Shown here: positions 1 to 10,000 of the stretch, in pieces | How the letters are laid out: every line of letters starts with the position of its first letter | How positions within the stretch are numbered: the stretch's first letter is position 1 | DNA from: Blastocladiella emersonii ATCC 22665 | Lineage: Eukaryota > Blastocladiomycota > Blastocladiomycetes > Blastocladiales > Blastocladiaceae | Assembly: GCA_025594325.1 (NCBI GenBank) | Contig: JANHCV010000002.1 | Location: 1,674,001-1,738,000, forward strand | Length of the DNA: 64,000 nucleotides | Direction: 5' to 3' | Made by a program: the position numbers and the translations under genes | Notes under the pieces: generated by a model | Told to the model about the DNA's origin: nothing | The model's input: the letters and a program-made list of their open reading frames with translations, nothing else | Database searches by the model: none

Positions 1-1886
1 GACGGGATCCAGATGAAAGAGTAGCTCTTGGCCGCGTCAAGGTACTCAATGCTCGAGAACTGAAGGAACTGGACATTGCCTTCAGCACGGCACCCGGTGA
101 CAAGCGACACTGCAATCATGTCCGTCATATTGTACAGCGCAAAGTTCACAGTGTGGGCTCCAGGGAGCGCGCCGTTTGCGTAGTAGCCCTTTGCATGGAC
201 GAGGTAGTAGCCACTGACAGGGGGTTTGACGCATCCATTGATCACAGACGTGAACGCGCCCGCTGTGGACTGGAACGCAAAGGTGGCCGGGCCCGTTGAT
301 GCTGTGCCGCCAATGATCTTGCCGCCCGTGGTCACTCCATTTGTAGAGCGGTGCTCGGCCTGAGCGACGTACCGGGTCGTGCCAGACCGCGAGTCAACGT
401 ACGCCTTGTTTGCCGCGTTGGTGCCTGCCACTGGAGCAAGGTCAAGGGTGAGCTGCCCTGTGAAGCGACCAGTGCCATTGACGCGGAACCTTTCTGTGCC
501 AAGCGTCGCCGAGCCCACGACCACATTGCCGCCACCTGCCACAAGGGAGACCCCGCCTGTGGTCGCAGACGCATTCTCAATGTTACCCGCCGCTGTGCAT
601 GCCAGGTTGCTTCGCAGTACGCCTGCCTGCTTAAAGTCGACGTACGTCAATGTATTGGCAGCCGAGTCAAAGACAAGGTTCGCGCTTGTGGCATTCCGGA
701 CCAGGACGTTGGGCACAGTCAGTTGCTTGCCAACTCCAAGACCACCAGCAATGGTGACTGCTCCAGTGCTTGATGTCAAACTGTCCGTCGTATTTGCAAA
801 GGCAAAGGCAGCGCCGAGTCCAAGGGTGGACTGGGGGAGCGTGCCAGTGACCGAGGCTGCGCTCACGGCCGTGACCTTGGCCGAGACGTCGGGGAGTCGT
901 GCCAGGTCAATGGTCCCTGCAAGCTTGGCCGAGTCAATGCCAGATGCCAGCTTGGCGTTGGTCAGGGTCCCGTTGGCGATGCGGGCAGGGTCAAGGATCC
1001 CAGTGAGCTTGACCGCCGACACGTCCGCGACCTTGGCGTCCGTGACTGCGCCTGCTGCCAGGTGGGCTGTTCCAATGGACCCGACGTTGAGCTTGCCCCC
1101 ATCAATGCCAGTTGCCAGCTTGGCGTTGGTCACGGCCGCGTCTGCCAGGACCAGGGAGCCAACCGTGCCTGCTGCCAGCTTGGACCCGTCGATGCCAGCT
1201 GCCACCTTGGCGTTGGATACAGCACCGTCTGCCAGGGCTCCCGTCCCAATAGTCCCTGCAACGAGCTTGGACCCAGACACAGACGCGACCTTGGCATCTG
1301 TGACTGCCAGGTCGATGAGAGCCACTGTGCCGACTGTGCCTGCCACGAGCTTGGACCCAGACACGGACGCGACCTTGGCATCAGTCACTGAGCCGTCTGC
1401 CAGGACCGAGGTCCCAACTGTGCCTGCCACGAGCTTGGACCCAGACACCGACGCGACCTTGGCATCAGTCACTGAGCCGTCTGCCAGAACCGAGGTCCCA
1501 ATGGCTGGGAGGTTGGACGCACTGAGTACGCCCACAACCTTGGACGCAGACACAGTGTCCAGCTGAGCATCAACGAGCTTGCCTGTGACCTGCCCTGCTG
1601 TAATCGTGGCGACCTTGTCGGCCGTGATGCTGGCTGGGAGCAGCTGTGCCGTACCAACCGACTTGACATAGAGCCCTGCTGCGCCCACGCCAAGGGTCTG
1701 GTTGTCGACCTTGGCCGACACAGTGGTCCCTGAGACTGCCACGCCAGGGCCAGCAACAGGTGTGCCAACCGTGGCGTACACGGCACTGATGGCCGCATCA
1801 ACGTAGGCCTTGGACACGTCCGGGACCCCCGTGGTAGACACGGTCAGAGACGCAGTACTTGAGACGTTAAAGATATTCTTGACCAT
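1..1886 (-). CDS. Viral fibre / receptor-binding-type protein (3' end beyond window)
   Basis: The frame is open from the ATG at 1886 to the window edge, at least 628 residues with no stop. The middle holds tandem repeats of about 28 residues (84 bp) with the pattern GSKLVAGTVGT..LADGSVTDAKVASV. These are followed by a STGAVTIAGGLGVGK motif of the kind common in tail-fibre and virus fibre proteins. The C-terminal visible part, rich in beta-type residues (GYYLVHAKGYY onward), resembles a C1q/TNF-like knob; this is inference. A TTAAAC motif sits directly before the start. It points away from the other viral genes. An opposite-strand open frame at 379-1566 is a compositional shadow, because only the minus frame shows coherent protein repeats. 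Confidence 0.75.
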   Translation of the reverse strand, partial: MVKNIFNVSSTASLTVSTTGVPDVSKAYVDAAISAVYATVGTPVAGPGVAVSGTTVSAKVDNQTLGVGAAGLYVKSVGTAQLLPASITADKVATITAGQVTGKLVDAQLDTVSASKVVGVLSASNLPAIGTSVLADGSVTDAKVASVSGSKLVAGTVGTSVLADGSVTDAKVASVSGSKLVAGTVGTVALIDLAVTDAKVASVSGSKLVAGTIGTGALADGAVSNAKVAAGIDGSKLAAGTVGSLVLADAAVTNAKLATGIDGGKLNVGSIGTAHLAAGAVTDAKVADVSAVKLTGILDPARIANGTLTNAKLASGIDSAKLAGTIDLARLPDVSAKVTAVSAASVTGTLPQSTLGLGAAFAFANTTDSLTSSTGAVTIAGGLGVGKQLTVPNVLVRNATSANLVFDSAANTLTYVDFKQAGVLRSNLACTAAGNIENASATTGGVSLVAGGGNVVVGSATLGTERFRVNGTGRFTGQLTLDLAPVAGTNAANKAYVDSRSGTTRYVAQAEHRSTNGVTTGGKIIGGTASTGPATFAFQSTAGAFTSVINGCVKPPVSGYYLVHAKGYYANGALPGAHTVNFALYNMTDMIAVSLVTGCRAEGNVQFLQFSSIEYLDAAKSYSFIWIP

Positions 1887-1910
1887 GTTTAACCTTAAGC
1901 AACAGAATGA
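1887..1910 (-). promoter_or_regulatory. Viral start-proximal promoter motif (fibre gene)
   Basis: Read on the minus strand, CTGTTGCTTAAGGTTAAAC runs directly into the fibre ATG. The same TTGTTG-type block followed by TTAAAC/TTTAAA precedes the ATPase, capsid, penton and small membrane protein genes. Confidence 0.5.
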
Positions 1911-2158
1911 TTTCCAGCGACCATGACCTGAGCCTGGACGAGTGGCAGGAGCACCTCGCCGGGACCATGCCCGTGCCAAGCAGCTGGTACAGCAAGAGCG
2001 ACAAGGACAAGGCCAAGTGGCTACAGAAGCGCGACCGCAAGGCCAACCGGTACACGCACGTTGACGACGAGGCAGCGTGGGCAGAGCGGGTCAAGATCCG
2101 GATCTACAAGGCACTCAACGCCAAGCGCCGGGACCAGGGGGCAAATAGCACCGTCTGA
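1907..2158 (+). CDS. Hypothetical small viral protein, 83 aa
   Basis: This charged, Lys/Arg/Asp-rich protein (MISSDHDLSLDEWQEHL onward) has no hydrophobic segment and no domain I recognise. It starts about 20 bp from the fibre start on the opposite strand, so the two genes are divergent and share a very short promoter. The codon use resembles the neighbouring viral genes. The function is unknown; a small nucleic-acid-binding or scaffold role would be guesswork. Confidence 0.45.
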   Translation: MISSDHDLSLDEWQEHLAGTMPVPSSWYSKSDKDKAKWLQKRDRKANRYTHVDDEAAWAERVKIRIYKALNAKRRDQGANSTV

Positions 2159-2235
2159 GGGACAAAAGGCACCTGCCACGGGGAAAAAGGTACCGACAGG
2201 GGGACGTTTTATTTTCGGTCCATACAGTAACCATC

Positions 2236-3951
2236 ATGGGCCGAAGAACAGTACCAGAACTACTCGCAAGAGTGACCAAGGCAACCGACGGCCACATCAT
2301 GGCTGAGCGCCTTGCAGGGCAGAAGATCAAGGCGACCATTGATGGCCGCGAGTACACGTTCCCCAATGCCAAAGAGCTCCTCGACGTCTGGGTGCCTTAC
2401 ATCCTTGCCTTTGACTACAAGGTGATGCCCGAGAGCTATGCCAACGACTTTGGCCACAAACGAGGCGACTCGCTGTTCTACCTCAGGCACCAGGACGGCG
2501 TCACTGGGTACGAGGTCAAGGACCTCCAGGAGCACGTCCAAGATACGCTTAAAGCGTGGGAAGAGCACCAGGCAACGGGCAAGGTCACTTGAGTCCCAGT
2601 CACTCCACCAGCGGCAAGCCCCAGACCAGAGGCCCCCAAGTCGGCCACGGACAGCGACAGGGGCAGCAGCGAAGAAGAACGCGACGAGCTGGCAGAAGAG
2701 ATCTCACAAGCCCTGGACGTCATTGATGAGGACGCTGTACCGGACCACTTGCTCCCTGTGCCCGTCCGGCCAGTCATGCCCAAGCAGTACCCGGTCGAGG
2801 CCGGCGACTATGTTGGTCAAGACATTGACGAGTACGGCGCCATGATCCCTGGCCAGTACCTGATCCAGAATGACAATGACGGCGGCAACGACCCGCCCCC
2901 AAGGCTTGACGACAGCACCCGCGACCTTGTGGTCATGCCACCAAGCTACGGCCCGGACGTGGCACAGCGGCAAGGTGTGTACAACGAGGGTCACGTCCAC
3001 CCAGCCATGGACAAGGCACGCATGATCGAGGGCTCCAAGGACCTGCAGGTCTACAACCCCGAGCGGGCGCTGACAACCACGGACAACATGGAGGTCAACG
3101 TTGTCCAGAACTTTCAACAGTTTAACCAGTTCGTGTACAACAGCTACACGCAGCAGAACACGCAGAACGTCGACATGCGGCAGTTCATCACCCAGTACGA
3201 GAACAACTACTACAAGCAGAACGTGGACATGCGACAGCAGATCCTGGTCCAGTACAACAATGACCCGAACGTCATGGCCGCGCTCGAGCTCATTGCCTCG
3301 CAGTTTGCTGGGTCCCAGGTCATGCAGTTCCAGGCGTACCAGGCGCTCATTGAGCAGTCGGCGGCCGCTCAGGGACTGGCCATGGACGCATTTGCCAACC
3401 TTGCGTCCGGGATTGTGAACACGCTCCGAGCCGAACGCAACAACTTTGTCCGCCAGATTGACGCTGGCAACCGCGCGCTTGTGTCTGAGATTGCCACGGG
3501 CATGTCCTCTGCGCTCAGCAACCAGCAGGTGCTCATGAACCAGCTCGCAAGCGGCGTCCAGGGCGCGATCCAAGGGCAGACCCAGAGCAACAAGGCCATG
3601 ACCAAGACGCTCCAAGACCTTGGGTCCAAGCTGGACACGATCCCTGCACCCCAAGTCATTGTCCAGCCTGCTGACACAAGCGGCCTTGAGGCCATGATCA
3701 GGGAGCTGGCTGCGCAAAACAATTCTGGCGGTAGTTCTAAGAAGACCAACATGCTCCTCGAACAGATCCTCAAGCAGCTGGGCTACAAGAAGCCGACCAA
3801 CGCGAAGCTGTTCACAGACAAGCGGGCAGCGGGTAGCGGGCTGACAGCGCCCAAGATCCAGCGTCACCAGAAGATCCCTGAGCGGCCCGTCAAGCAGGTC
3901 TGCGAGACCCCAAAGCGCAGCAGCATTGTGCTTGACCTTGGCTGGGACTGA
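2236..3951 (+). pseudogene. Large viral structural-type gene interrupted by one in-frame TGA
   Basis: Two consecutive open frames are in the same phase and separated only by a TGA at 2590-2592. The first part (2236-2589, 118 aa) is a compact domain starting MGRRTVPELLARV. The second has no ATG near its start; its first ATG is at 2776. It opens with a Pro/Ser/acidic linker and continues to 3951 as a Gln/Asn-rich, probably helical or coiled protein of about 450 aa ending LDLGWD. The simplest reading is one ORF of about 571 codons with a nonsense change (Trp TGG to TGA) or stop-codon readthrough. I do not recognise the family. Its position before the ATPase and capsid genes suggests a virion protein. 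Confidence 0.55.
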
Positions 3952-3955
3952 CGCC

Positions 3956-3977
3956 CTTTTTTGTTGGCAGTCTTTAA
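3956..3977 (+). promoter_or_regulatory. Viral promoter motif before the packaging ATPase
   Basis: A T-run plus TTGGCAGTC followed by TTTAAATG overlaps the ATPase start codon. It matches the arrangement before the penton gene (TTGTTGTCTTTG then TTTAAATG). Confidence 0.5.
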
Positions 3978-4776
3978 ATGTACAACATTGTTGCCATTGA
4001 CAACGGCTTTACGCGCAACGACGACGGCGAGCCGCTGCCAATCCCCAAGCACCTGTTCACCATGAACGTCATTGGCGCCAAGGGTCAGGGCAAGTCAATG
4101 CTGATCGCAAACATGGTCTGCTTCCCGCACTTTTACAAGGGCCAGTTTGACAACATCTGGGTCTTTAACCTGACGTTCCACGCTGACGACAAGTACGAGT
4201 ACATTGCCAGTCAACAGATCCTGCGACCGCCCAAGAAGGAGCGCAACGTGCTGGACCCCCAGGAGCGCGACCCGGACCGGCTCAAGATCAAGCCAGGGTG
4301 CATCGTCACAGACCCCGAGCAGTTCATCCCGACCCTGCTCAAGATGCGCCAGGACCTGACCAAGACATTCGAAGAGTCTGGCAAGAAGGCGCTCCAGGAC
4401 CAGCTGCTGATCATCGACAACGTGCTTGGGCTCAAGCTGCTGAGCCACAGAACGCTGACCAACTTTCTGTGCAACTCGCAGCACTTGAAGATCAGCTGCA
4501 TCATTGGCGTCCAGTGGTGGTGTGCCCTGCCCAAGACTCTGCGCATCAATTGCAGCTACAGCGTCGTCTACCCAATCTATGACAAGACCGAGGTCCAGAC
4601 GCTGCACAAGGAGATTGGGTCGCAGTTCGACCTCAAGGAGTTTGAGGCCATCATTGAACAGCTCCTTGACACGCGTACTGGCAACACAAAGCGACGCTTC
4701 CTGGGCGTCAACAAACCAGAACCCGCCCAAGTACCGGCTCGTAGACAGCTTCAGCAAGTGGATTGTGAAGCAGTAG
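3978..4776 (+). CDS. FtsK/HerA (A32-type) DNA-packaging ATPase with C-terminal frameshift
   Basis: Walker A is GAKGQGKS near residues 33-40, and Walker B is LLIIDN near 148. The protein is about 265 aa, the usual size of A32-like genome-packaging ATPases of Polinton-like viruses. It would pump the viral genome into preformed capsids. In the annotated frame it runs to a stop at 4784 with an unlikely tail. The +1 frame supplies a much better ending (NPPKYRLVDSFSKWIVKQ, stop at 4774-4776). A one-base insertion in the A-run near 4718-4722 would explain the shift. The next gene is the major capsid protein, the usual order in these viruses. The frameshift leaves the ATPase core intact. Confidence 0.8.
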
Positions 4777-4784
4777 ACTCTTGA

Positions 4785-4816
4785 CTTCTTTTTGTTGCTG
4801 AGTCCTAAACTAAACC
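4785..4816 (+). promoter_or_regulatory. Viral promoter motif before the major capsid gene
   Basis: CTTTTTGTTGCTGAGTCC is followed by CTAAACTAAACC and then the ATG. It contains the TTGTTG block and the TAAAC block shared with other genes of the element. Confidence 0.5.
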
Positions 4817-6037
4817 ATGTCCAGTACCAACGCCCAGTTCTCGCAGGTCCTGTCCAAGACTCTGCCTCCCGAGATGTTGTTCAACCTGCCCAAGGAGTCT
4901 GTCTATGCCGAGCGCCAGACCGTCCAGTTCACGGCTCAGGGCGGCCCCGAGTTTGCTCCTGGCAACAGCATCAGCGTCCTGCTCCCGCCGCGCGACAACA
5001 TGATGGACACGCACTGTACTTTCCTGCAGTTCTTGGCCAAGACCACGGACGCCAACGTCGCCTTCTGCGATGGTATCTTCAGCGTCATTGACCGTGTCCG
5101 CATCTACAGCGCGTCTGGTGCCCTACTCGAAGAGCTCCCGTACTACAACCTGCGTCAGTGCATCAAGGCCGATGTGACGGTCCCCCAGTACCTCAAGGAC
5201 TCGTGTCTTGGCGTGGCACAGGGCTACTTTGCGTCCGGCGCTGACAAGTTCGCTGTCTCGTCTGGGCTGCACCGGTACATGCTGCCCATCAAGTCCGCCC
5301 TGCTGGCGAACCAGAAGCACCTCCCAATGAAGTACACGGGCGGCATCTGCGTTGAGTTCACCCTTGCACCTGGCAGCGACGCTTGCGTGGTCAAGAACAA
5401 TGCGATCCTGGGCTACACAGTCAAGGACGTCTGCATCGTCTCGGACCTGATCAAGCTCAACGACCAGCAGATCGCAGTCATGAACGCGGCCTTCAAGAAG
5501 CAGGGCCTCAAGCTCTTTGGCACGACCTACAACCACCACTTCCTGAACTACTTGGTGCCCAACTTGACGCTCAACATCTCGGACCGCTCGGCCTCACAGA
5601 AAGACATCCTGCTGTCATTCCGCGACAATGCCGTGCTCAACGACAATGCCAAGGACTCGTTCCTTTGTGCCAAGACCATTACATCGTACCAGTTCAGCGT
5701 GGCCGGCTGACTCTTCCCTCAGCGACCCATCCGCTGTGACAACTACGCGTCCGAGGCGTTCGTTGAGCTGACCAATGCCTTCCATGGCCACGTCATTGGC
5801 GCTGGCCTCACAGTCGACAAGTTCAACGCGCCGGCCAAGGGTACCTTTGTTGTTGGCTGTGACCTCGAGTCGAGTCGCACCGTGGTCAGCGGCAACAAGT
5901 CTTGCAAGAGCCAGGCCGTGGACATGCAGGTGATCCTGACTTCGAGCGTGGCCCCAAACCAGCGCGTGGACGCCTTCATTGGCATCGACGTGGTCTACGA
6001 GTTCCTGCCAACCGGCGAGATCAACATCTACAAGTAA
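4817..6037 (+). pseudogene. Double jelly-roll major capsid protein, one in-frame TGA
   Basis: The first open part (297 aa) has the hallmark DJR segment DRVRIYSASGALLEELPYYN near residues 95-115 and a long second jelly roll. A TGA at 5708-5710 interrupts it. The same frame then continues without change for a further 108 codons (LFPQRPIRCDNY to NIYK) to a TAA at 6035-6037, completing a protein of about 405 residues, normal for Polinton-like capsid proteins. The downstream part keeps the expected last strands (VDAFIGIDVVYEF). A TGG-to-TGA change or readthrough would each explain the break. The protein would form hexon-like trimers of the icosahedral shell. Confidence 0.8.
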
Positions 6038-6079
6038 CGGCCCTGTCCTTTCTTTTCTTGCGTAGAGTTAAACCCCGCC

Positions 6080-6346
6080 ATGATCTTCCGTAACCTCTGG
6101 ACCAACTTTAGCAATGTGCTCAGCCAGGTTGGGTCCTTTGTCAACAAACACATGCCGACCGTCCTCAAAGGCGTCAAGACTGTGTCCAAGTTCATTGAGC
6201 GGTCGCACAACCCCACCGTGAGCTCCATTGCGCAGATGGTGACCAAGGGCGCCAACCTTGCCCAAGACATTCACACCTGGTACAACCGACCAACAAGCGA
6301 GATCTTTGAGGCAGACGCTGACGACACGGGGGCAGCTGTACAATAA
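6080..6346 (+). CDS. Small virion-type protein, 88 aa, amphipathic
   Basis: The N-terminal half has a hydrophobic/amphipathic helix pattern (FRNLWTNFSNVLSQVGSFV) and the tail is acidic (EIFEADADD). It lies between the major capsid and penton genes and is preceded by a pyrimidine-rich stretch and TTAAAC. Polinton-like viruses often encode small membrane-active or cementing proteins here, but I cannot assign a family. The frame is intact. Confidence 0.55.
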   Translation: MIFRNLWTNFSNVLSQVGSFVNKHMPTVLKGVKTVSKFIERSHNPTVSSIAQMVTKGANLAQDIHTWYNRPTSEIFEADADDTGAAVQ

Positions 6347-6364
6347 ATTGTTGTCTTTGTTTAA
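6347..6364 (+). promoter_or_regulatory. Viral promoter motif before the penton gene
   Basis: ATTGTTGTCTTTGTTTAA leads straight into the ATG at 6365, giving TTTAAATG as at the ATPase gene. It begins in the stop codon of the preceding ORF, so spacing is minimal. Confidence 0.5.
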
Positions 6365-6849
6365 ATGTCCGAGTACAAGACGCTGACCATCTGCAGCCGC
6401 GACCTCAAGAACGGCATCCTGTACCTGCCACGACCCCTGTCCGTGCGCGGCGTCAAGGTCAACTTGGCGTACCTCTGCAACAGCTGGCACACGGTCAACT
6501 CCAAGGCCAACAAAGTGTACCTGACCCAGAGCCGTGGCGCGCTGACGTTCCCGGGCACCATCACCGTCCCTGATGGCAACTACACGGTCAAGACGTTCAC
6601 GGCCACGCTCAAGAGCCTGCTCAACAACGCGCCGTCGTCGTACCTCTGGCAGGGCACCTGGGACGTCCAGGTCGACTCGACTACCCAGAAGATGCGCCTG
6701 GCCAACGACACGGTTGACTTTACAATTGGAACAGGGACGGCGTCGCTGAACGTCCACATGGGCTTTGTTGGAGCGTATGGCTACAGCAAGGTCCAGTATG
6801 GGTTGGCGCTGGTCAACATCTCGCCCATCAACCTGCTTCACGTCTACTC

Positions 6850-7023
6850 TGTAAGGTGCCGAGGGGGAGGGTCTTGTGCCACGAGGAATGACTAGCCGGA
6901 TAATGAAGGATTGTATCACGAATGACAAGAGAGAGGGAGAGCGAGGGCAACGCTCGGCTTATGAGGGACTGCGCCACCAGCCCGCGCCACCAGCCCGAGC
7001 CGTCGGATCACTGAACCGTGACA
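6850..7023 (-). repeat. 3' LTR of the chromovirus
   Basis: This 174-bp copy is near-identical to 11967-12140, with one substitution. It abuts the Pol stop codon and polypurine tract on its inner side and TACTC on its outer side. Confidence 0.95.
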
Positions 7024-10000
7024 CTATCTCCCCTTCCCCCTCCGCGGGTCGGGTTTTGACGGGTTCTGCGCGTGGAACTCGGCGAGCAGCTCGAGGTGCT
7101 TGAGGTTCGCGTACGGCTCCCAGGTGTTGTCGTCCTCGGGGCAGCCGTGCCACTTGAGCAGGTACTCGACGCTGCGGCCGACCTTGCGCGCGTCGCGGAT
7201 CGCCTCGACCGTCCACTCCTCGTGCCCGTTGACGGCGTACGGCGTTGGCGGCGGCAGCGCGCGGCCCGGGAACGCCTCCTCGTCGTGCTCGTCGATCGGC
7301 TTGATGAGCGAGACGTGGAACACGGGATGGACGCGCGCCATGGTCGGCGGCAGCTCGAGCTCGACGGCCGATTTCCGGATGAGGCGCACGATCTTGAGCG
7401 GCTCCGTGTACTTGGGCCCGAGCTTGGCCTTGGGCACGTTGACGCGCAGGTTCTTGGTGCTCAGCAGCACCATGTCGCCGACCTTGTAGTCGGGGCCCTC
7501 GCGGCAGCGGCGGTCAGCGTGCTTCTTGTACAGCTCCTTGGCGCGCTCGACCTTCTCGCGCAGCTTGCCCTGGACGTCGGCAATGCGCTCGGCCAGCGCG
7601 GCGGCTGACGGGACCCGATCCGACCGAACTGGCGCGGCCGAGAGCCGCGGGTCAAACGCGTAGTTGGCCTTGAACGGCGACATGCCCGTTGACTCGTTGA
7701 CCGTGTTGTTGATGGCCATCTCGGCGTACCGCAGCAGCTCGGCCCAGTTCGACTGGTCCTCGTTGGCGAACATGCGCAGGTACACCTCGAGGGTCTGGTT
7801 CATGCGCTCGGTCTGCCCGTCGGTCTGCGGGTGGTACGCCGTCGAGAGCTTGGCCTTGATCTCAAGCGACTCGCACATGGCCGACCAGAACCGCGACGTG
7901 AACTGCGACCCGCGGTCCGAGACGATGTCGTCGGGCAGCCCGTGCGGCCGCACCACGTGCTCGATGAAGGCGTCGGCGGTCGTGGCGGCCGTTGGGAGCG
8001 CGGCGAGCGGGATGAAGTGCGTCATCTTGGAGAACCGATCGACGACGACCATGATGCAGGTGTGACCCTTGCTGCGCGGCAGGTCCGTGATGAAGTCCAT
8101 GGAGATCGACGACCATGGCCGCGGCGGCGTGGGCAGCGGCTGCAGCTCGCCGTCAGGCCGGTGGCGCGGCACCTTGGCCCGCGCGCAGGTGAGGCACGAC
8201 TTGACGAACCGCTCGATCACCTTGCGCATCCCGGGCCACCAGTACGAGCGCGACACCTTCTCGATGGTGCGCTGGACGCCGAAATGACCGGCTACACGCG
8301 TCGCGTGCGCCTCCTCGATCACCCGGGTGCGCGCGACGCCTGACGGTACGTACAGCCGGTCGTCTCGCCAAACGAAGCCGTCGAGGTCCATGGTGAGCGA
8401 CGGGTGCTTGCCCGAGTTCCGCTGCATCGACTGCGCGAGCTCGTCCTCCGCCAGGCCGTCCCGAATCGCGGCGAGCACGTCGTCGCCCTGCGTGCCCGCG
8501 ACGAGCGGCGCGCTGGCCGCGGCCGTGGCGGCCACCGTGAGCGCCGACGCGGGAACGACAGCGCGGCCGAGCATCGGGTTGTCAAACAGCTCGTAGTCGG
8601 CGCGGCGCGACAGCGCGTCGGCGCGCCCGTTGATTGCGCCGGGCCGGTACGTGAACCGGAACGAAAACCGCTCGAGGAACAGTGCCCACCGCGCGTGCCG
8701 CTGCGACTCGACCGTCATGGTGCGAAAGTGCTCGAGGTTCTTGTGGTCCGTGTACACCTCGACCGGGTGCTGCGCGCCCTCGAGGTGGTGGCGCCAGATC
8801 TCGAACGCGACCTTGATGGCGAGCAGCTCCTTATCCAAGATGGGATAATTCAGCTCCGCCGCCTTGAGCGCGCGCGAGTGGAACGCGACCGGCCGCAGCG
8901 TGCCCTCGTTGTCGACCTGCGACAGGACGCACCCAATGGCGAAGTTGGACGCGTCGGCCTCGACAATGAACTGTTTTGAGGGGTCGGGGTGCGCGAGGAA
9001 CTGGTCGGACGCGAACCGCGTCTTGATGGCCGCAAAGGCCGCCGCCTCGGTGTCGCCCCACCGCCACGGCGTGTCCTTCTGCGTAAGACGGGTGAGCGGG
9101 ATGGTCAGTTCCGAGAACTCGGGGATGAAGCGGCGGTAGTAGTTGGCGAGGCCCAGGAACGCCTGCACCTCCTTGACCGTCCGTGGCGCGGGCCACTCGG
9201 TCACGGCGCGGACCTTGGCCGGGTCCATCTCGACGCCCTCGGTGGTCAGGATGTGGCCGAGGTACTCGACGCGCGTCACGTCGAATTCGCACTTCTCGAG
9301 CTTGACGTACAGCTTGTTGTCGGCGAGCCGCTGCAGCACCTCCTTGACGAGCGCCGTGTGCTCTTCGGGGTCCTCGCTGAAGATGAGGATGTCGTCCAGG
9401 TACACGAGAACGCCGCGGCGGTCGAGCAGGTCGCGGAACACGTCGTTGACAAACGCCTGGAACGCGGCCGGCGCGTTGGTCAGCCCGAACGGCATCACCA
9501 TCCATTCATAATGTCCGTAGCGCGTGCGGAACGCCGTCTTCCACTCGTCGCCCTCGCGGATGCGGACCAGGTTGTACGCGCCGCGCAGGTCGAACTTGGT
9601 GAAGATGCGCGCGCCCTGCACTTGGTTCATGAGCTCCGCGATGAGCGGCAGCGCGTAGCGGTTCTTGACCGTCAGCGCGTTGAGGCGGCGGTAGTCCACA
9701 CACATGCGGCGCGACCCGTCCTTCTTGGGCACGAACATGATCGGCGCGCCGGCTGGCGACCGCGATGGGCGGATGAAGCCGCGCGCGAGGTTCTCGTCGA
9801 TGGTCTTGCGCAGCTCCTCGAGTTCGGGCTGCGACAGGGCGTAGACGGGCAGGAACGGCACCTTGGCGCCCTCGACGAGCTCGATCTCGCAGTCGTACGG
9901 TCGGTGCGGCGGGAGCGCGGACGCCGCGGCGGCATCGAAGACGTGCGCCCACTTGAGGTACTTGGCGGGCAGCACGCGCTTCGGCGCCGCGTCATCTGGC

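Noticed and set aside
379-1566. Plus-strand ORF of 395 codons
   Set aside because: It mirrors the minus-strand fibre gene, which has coherent protein repeats, a fibre motif and a promoter motif.
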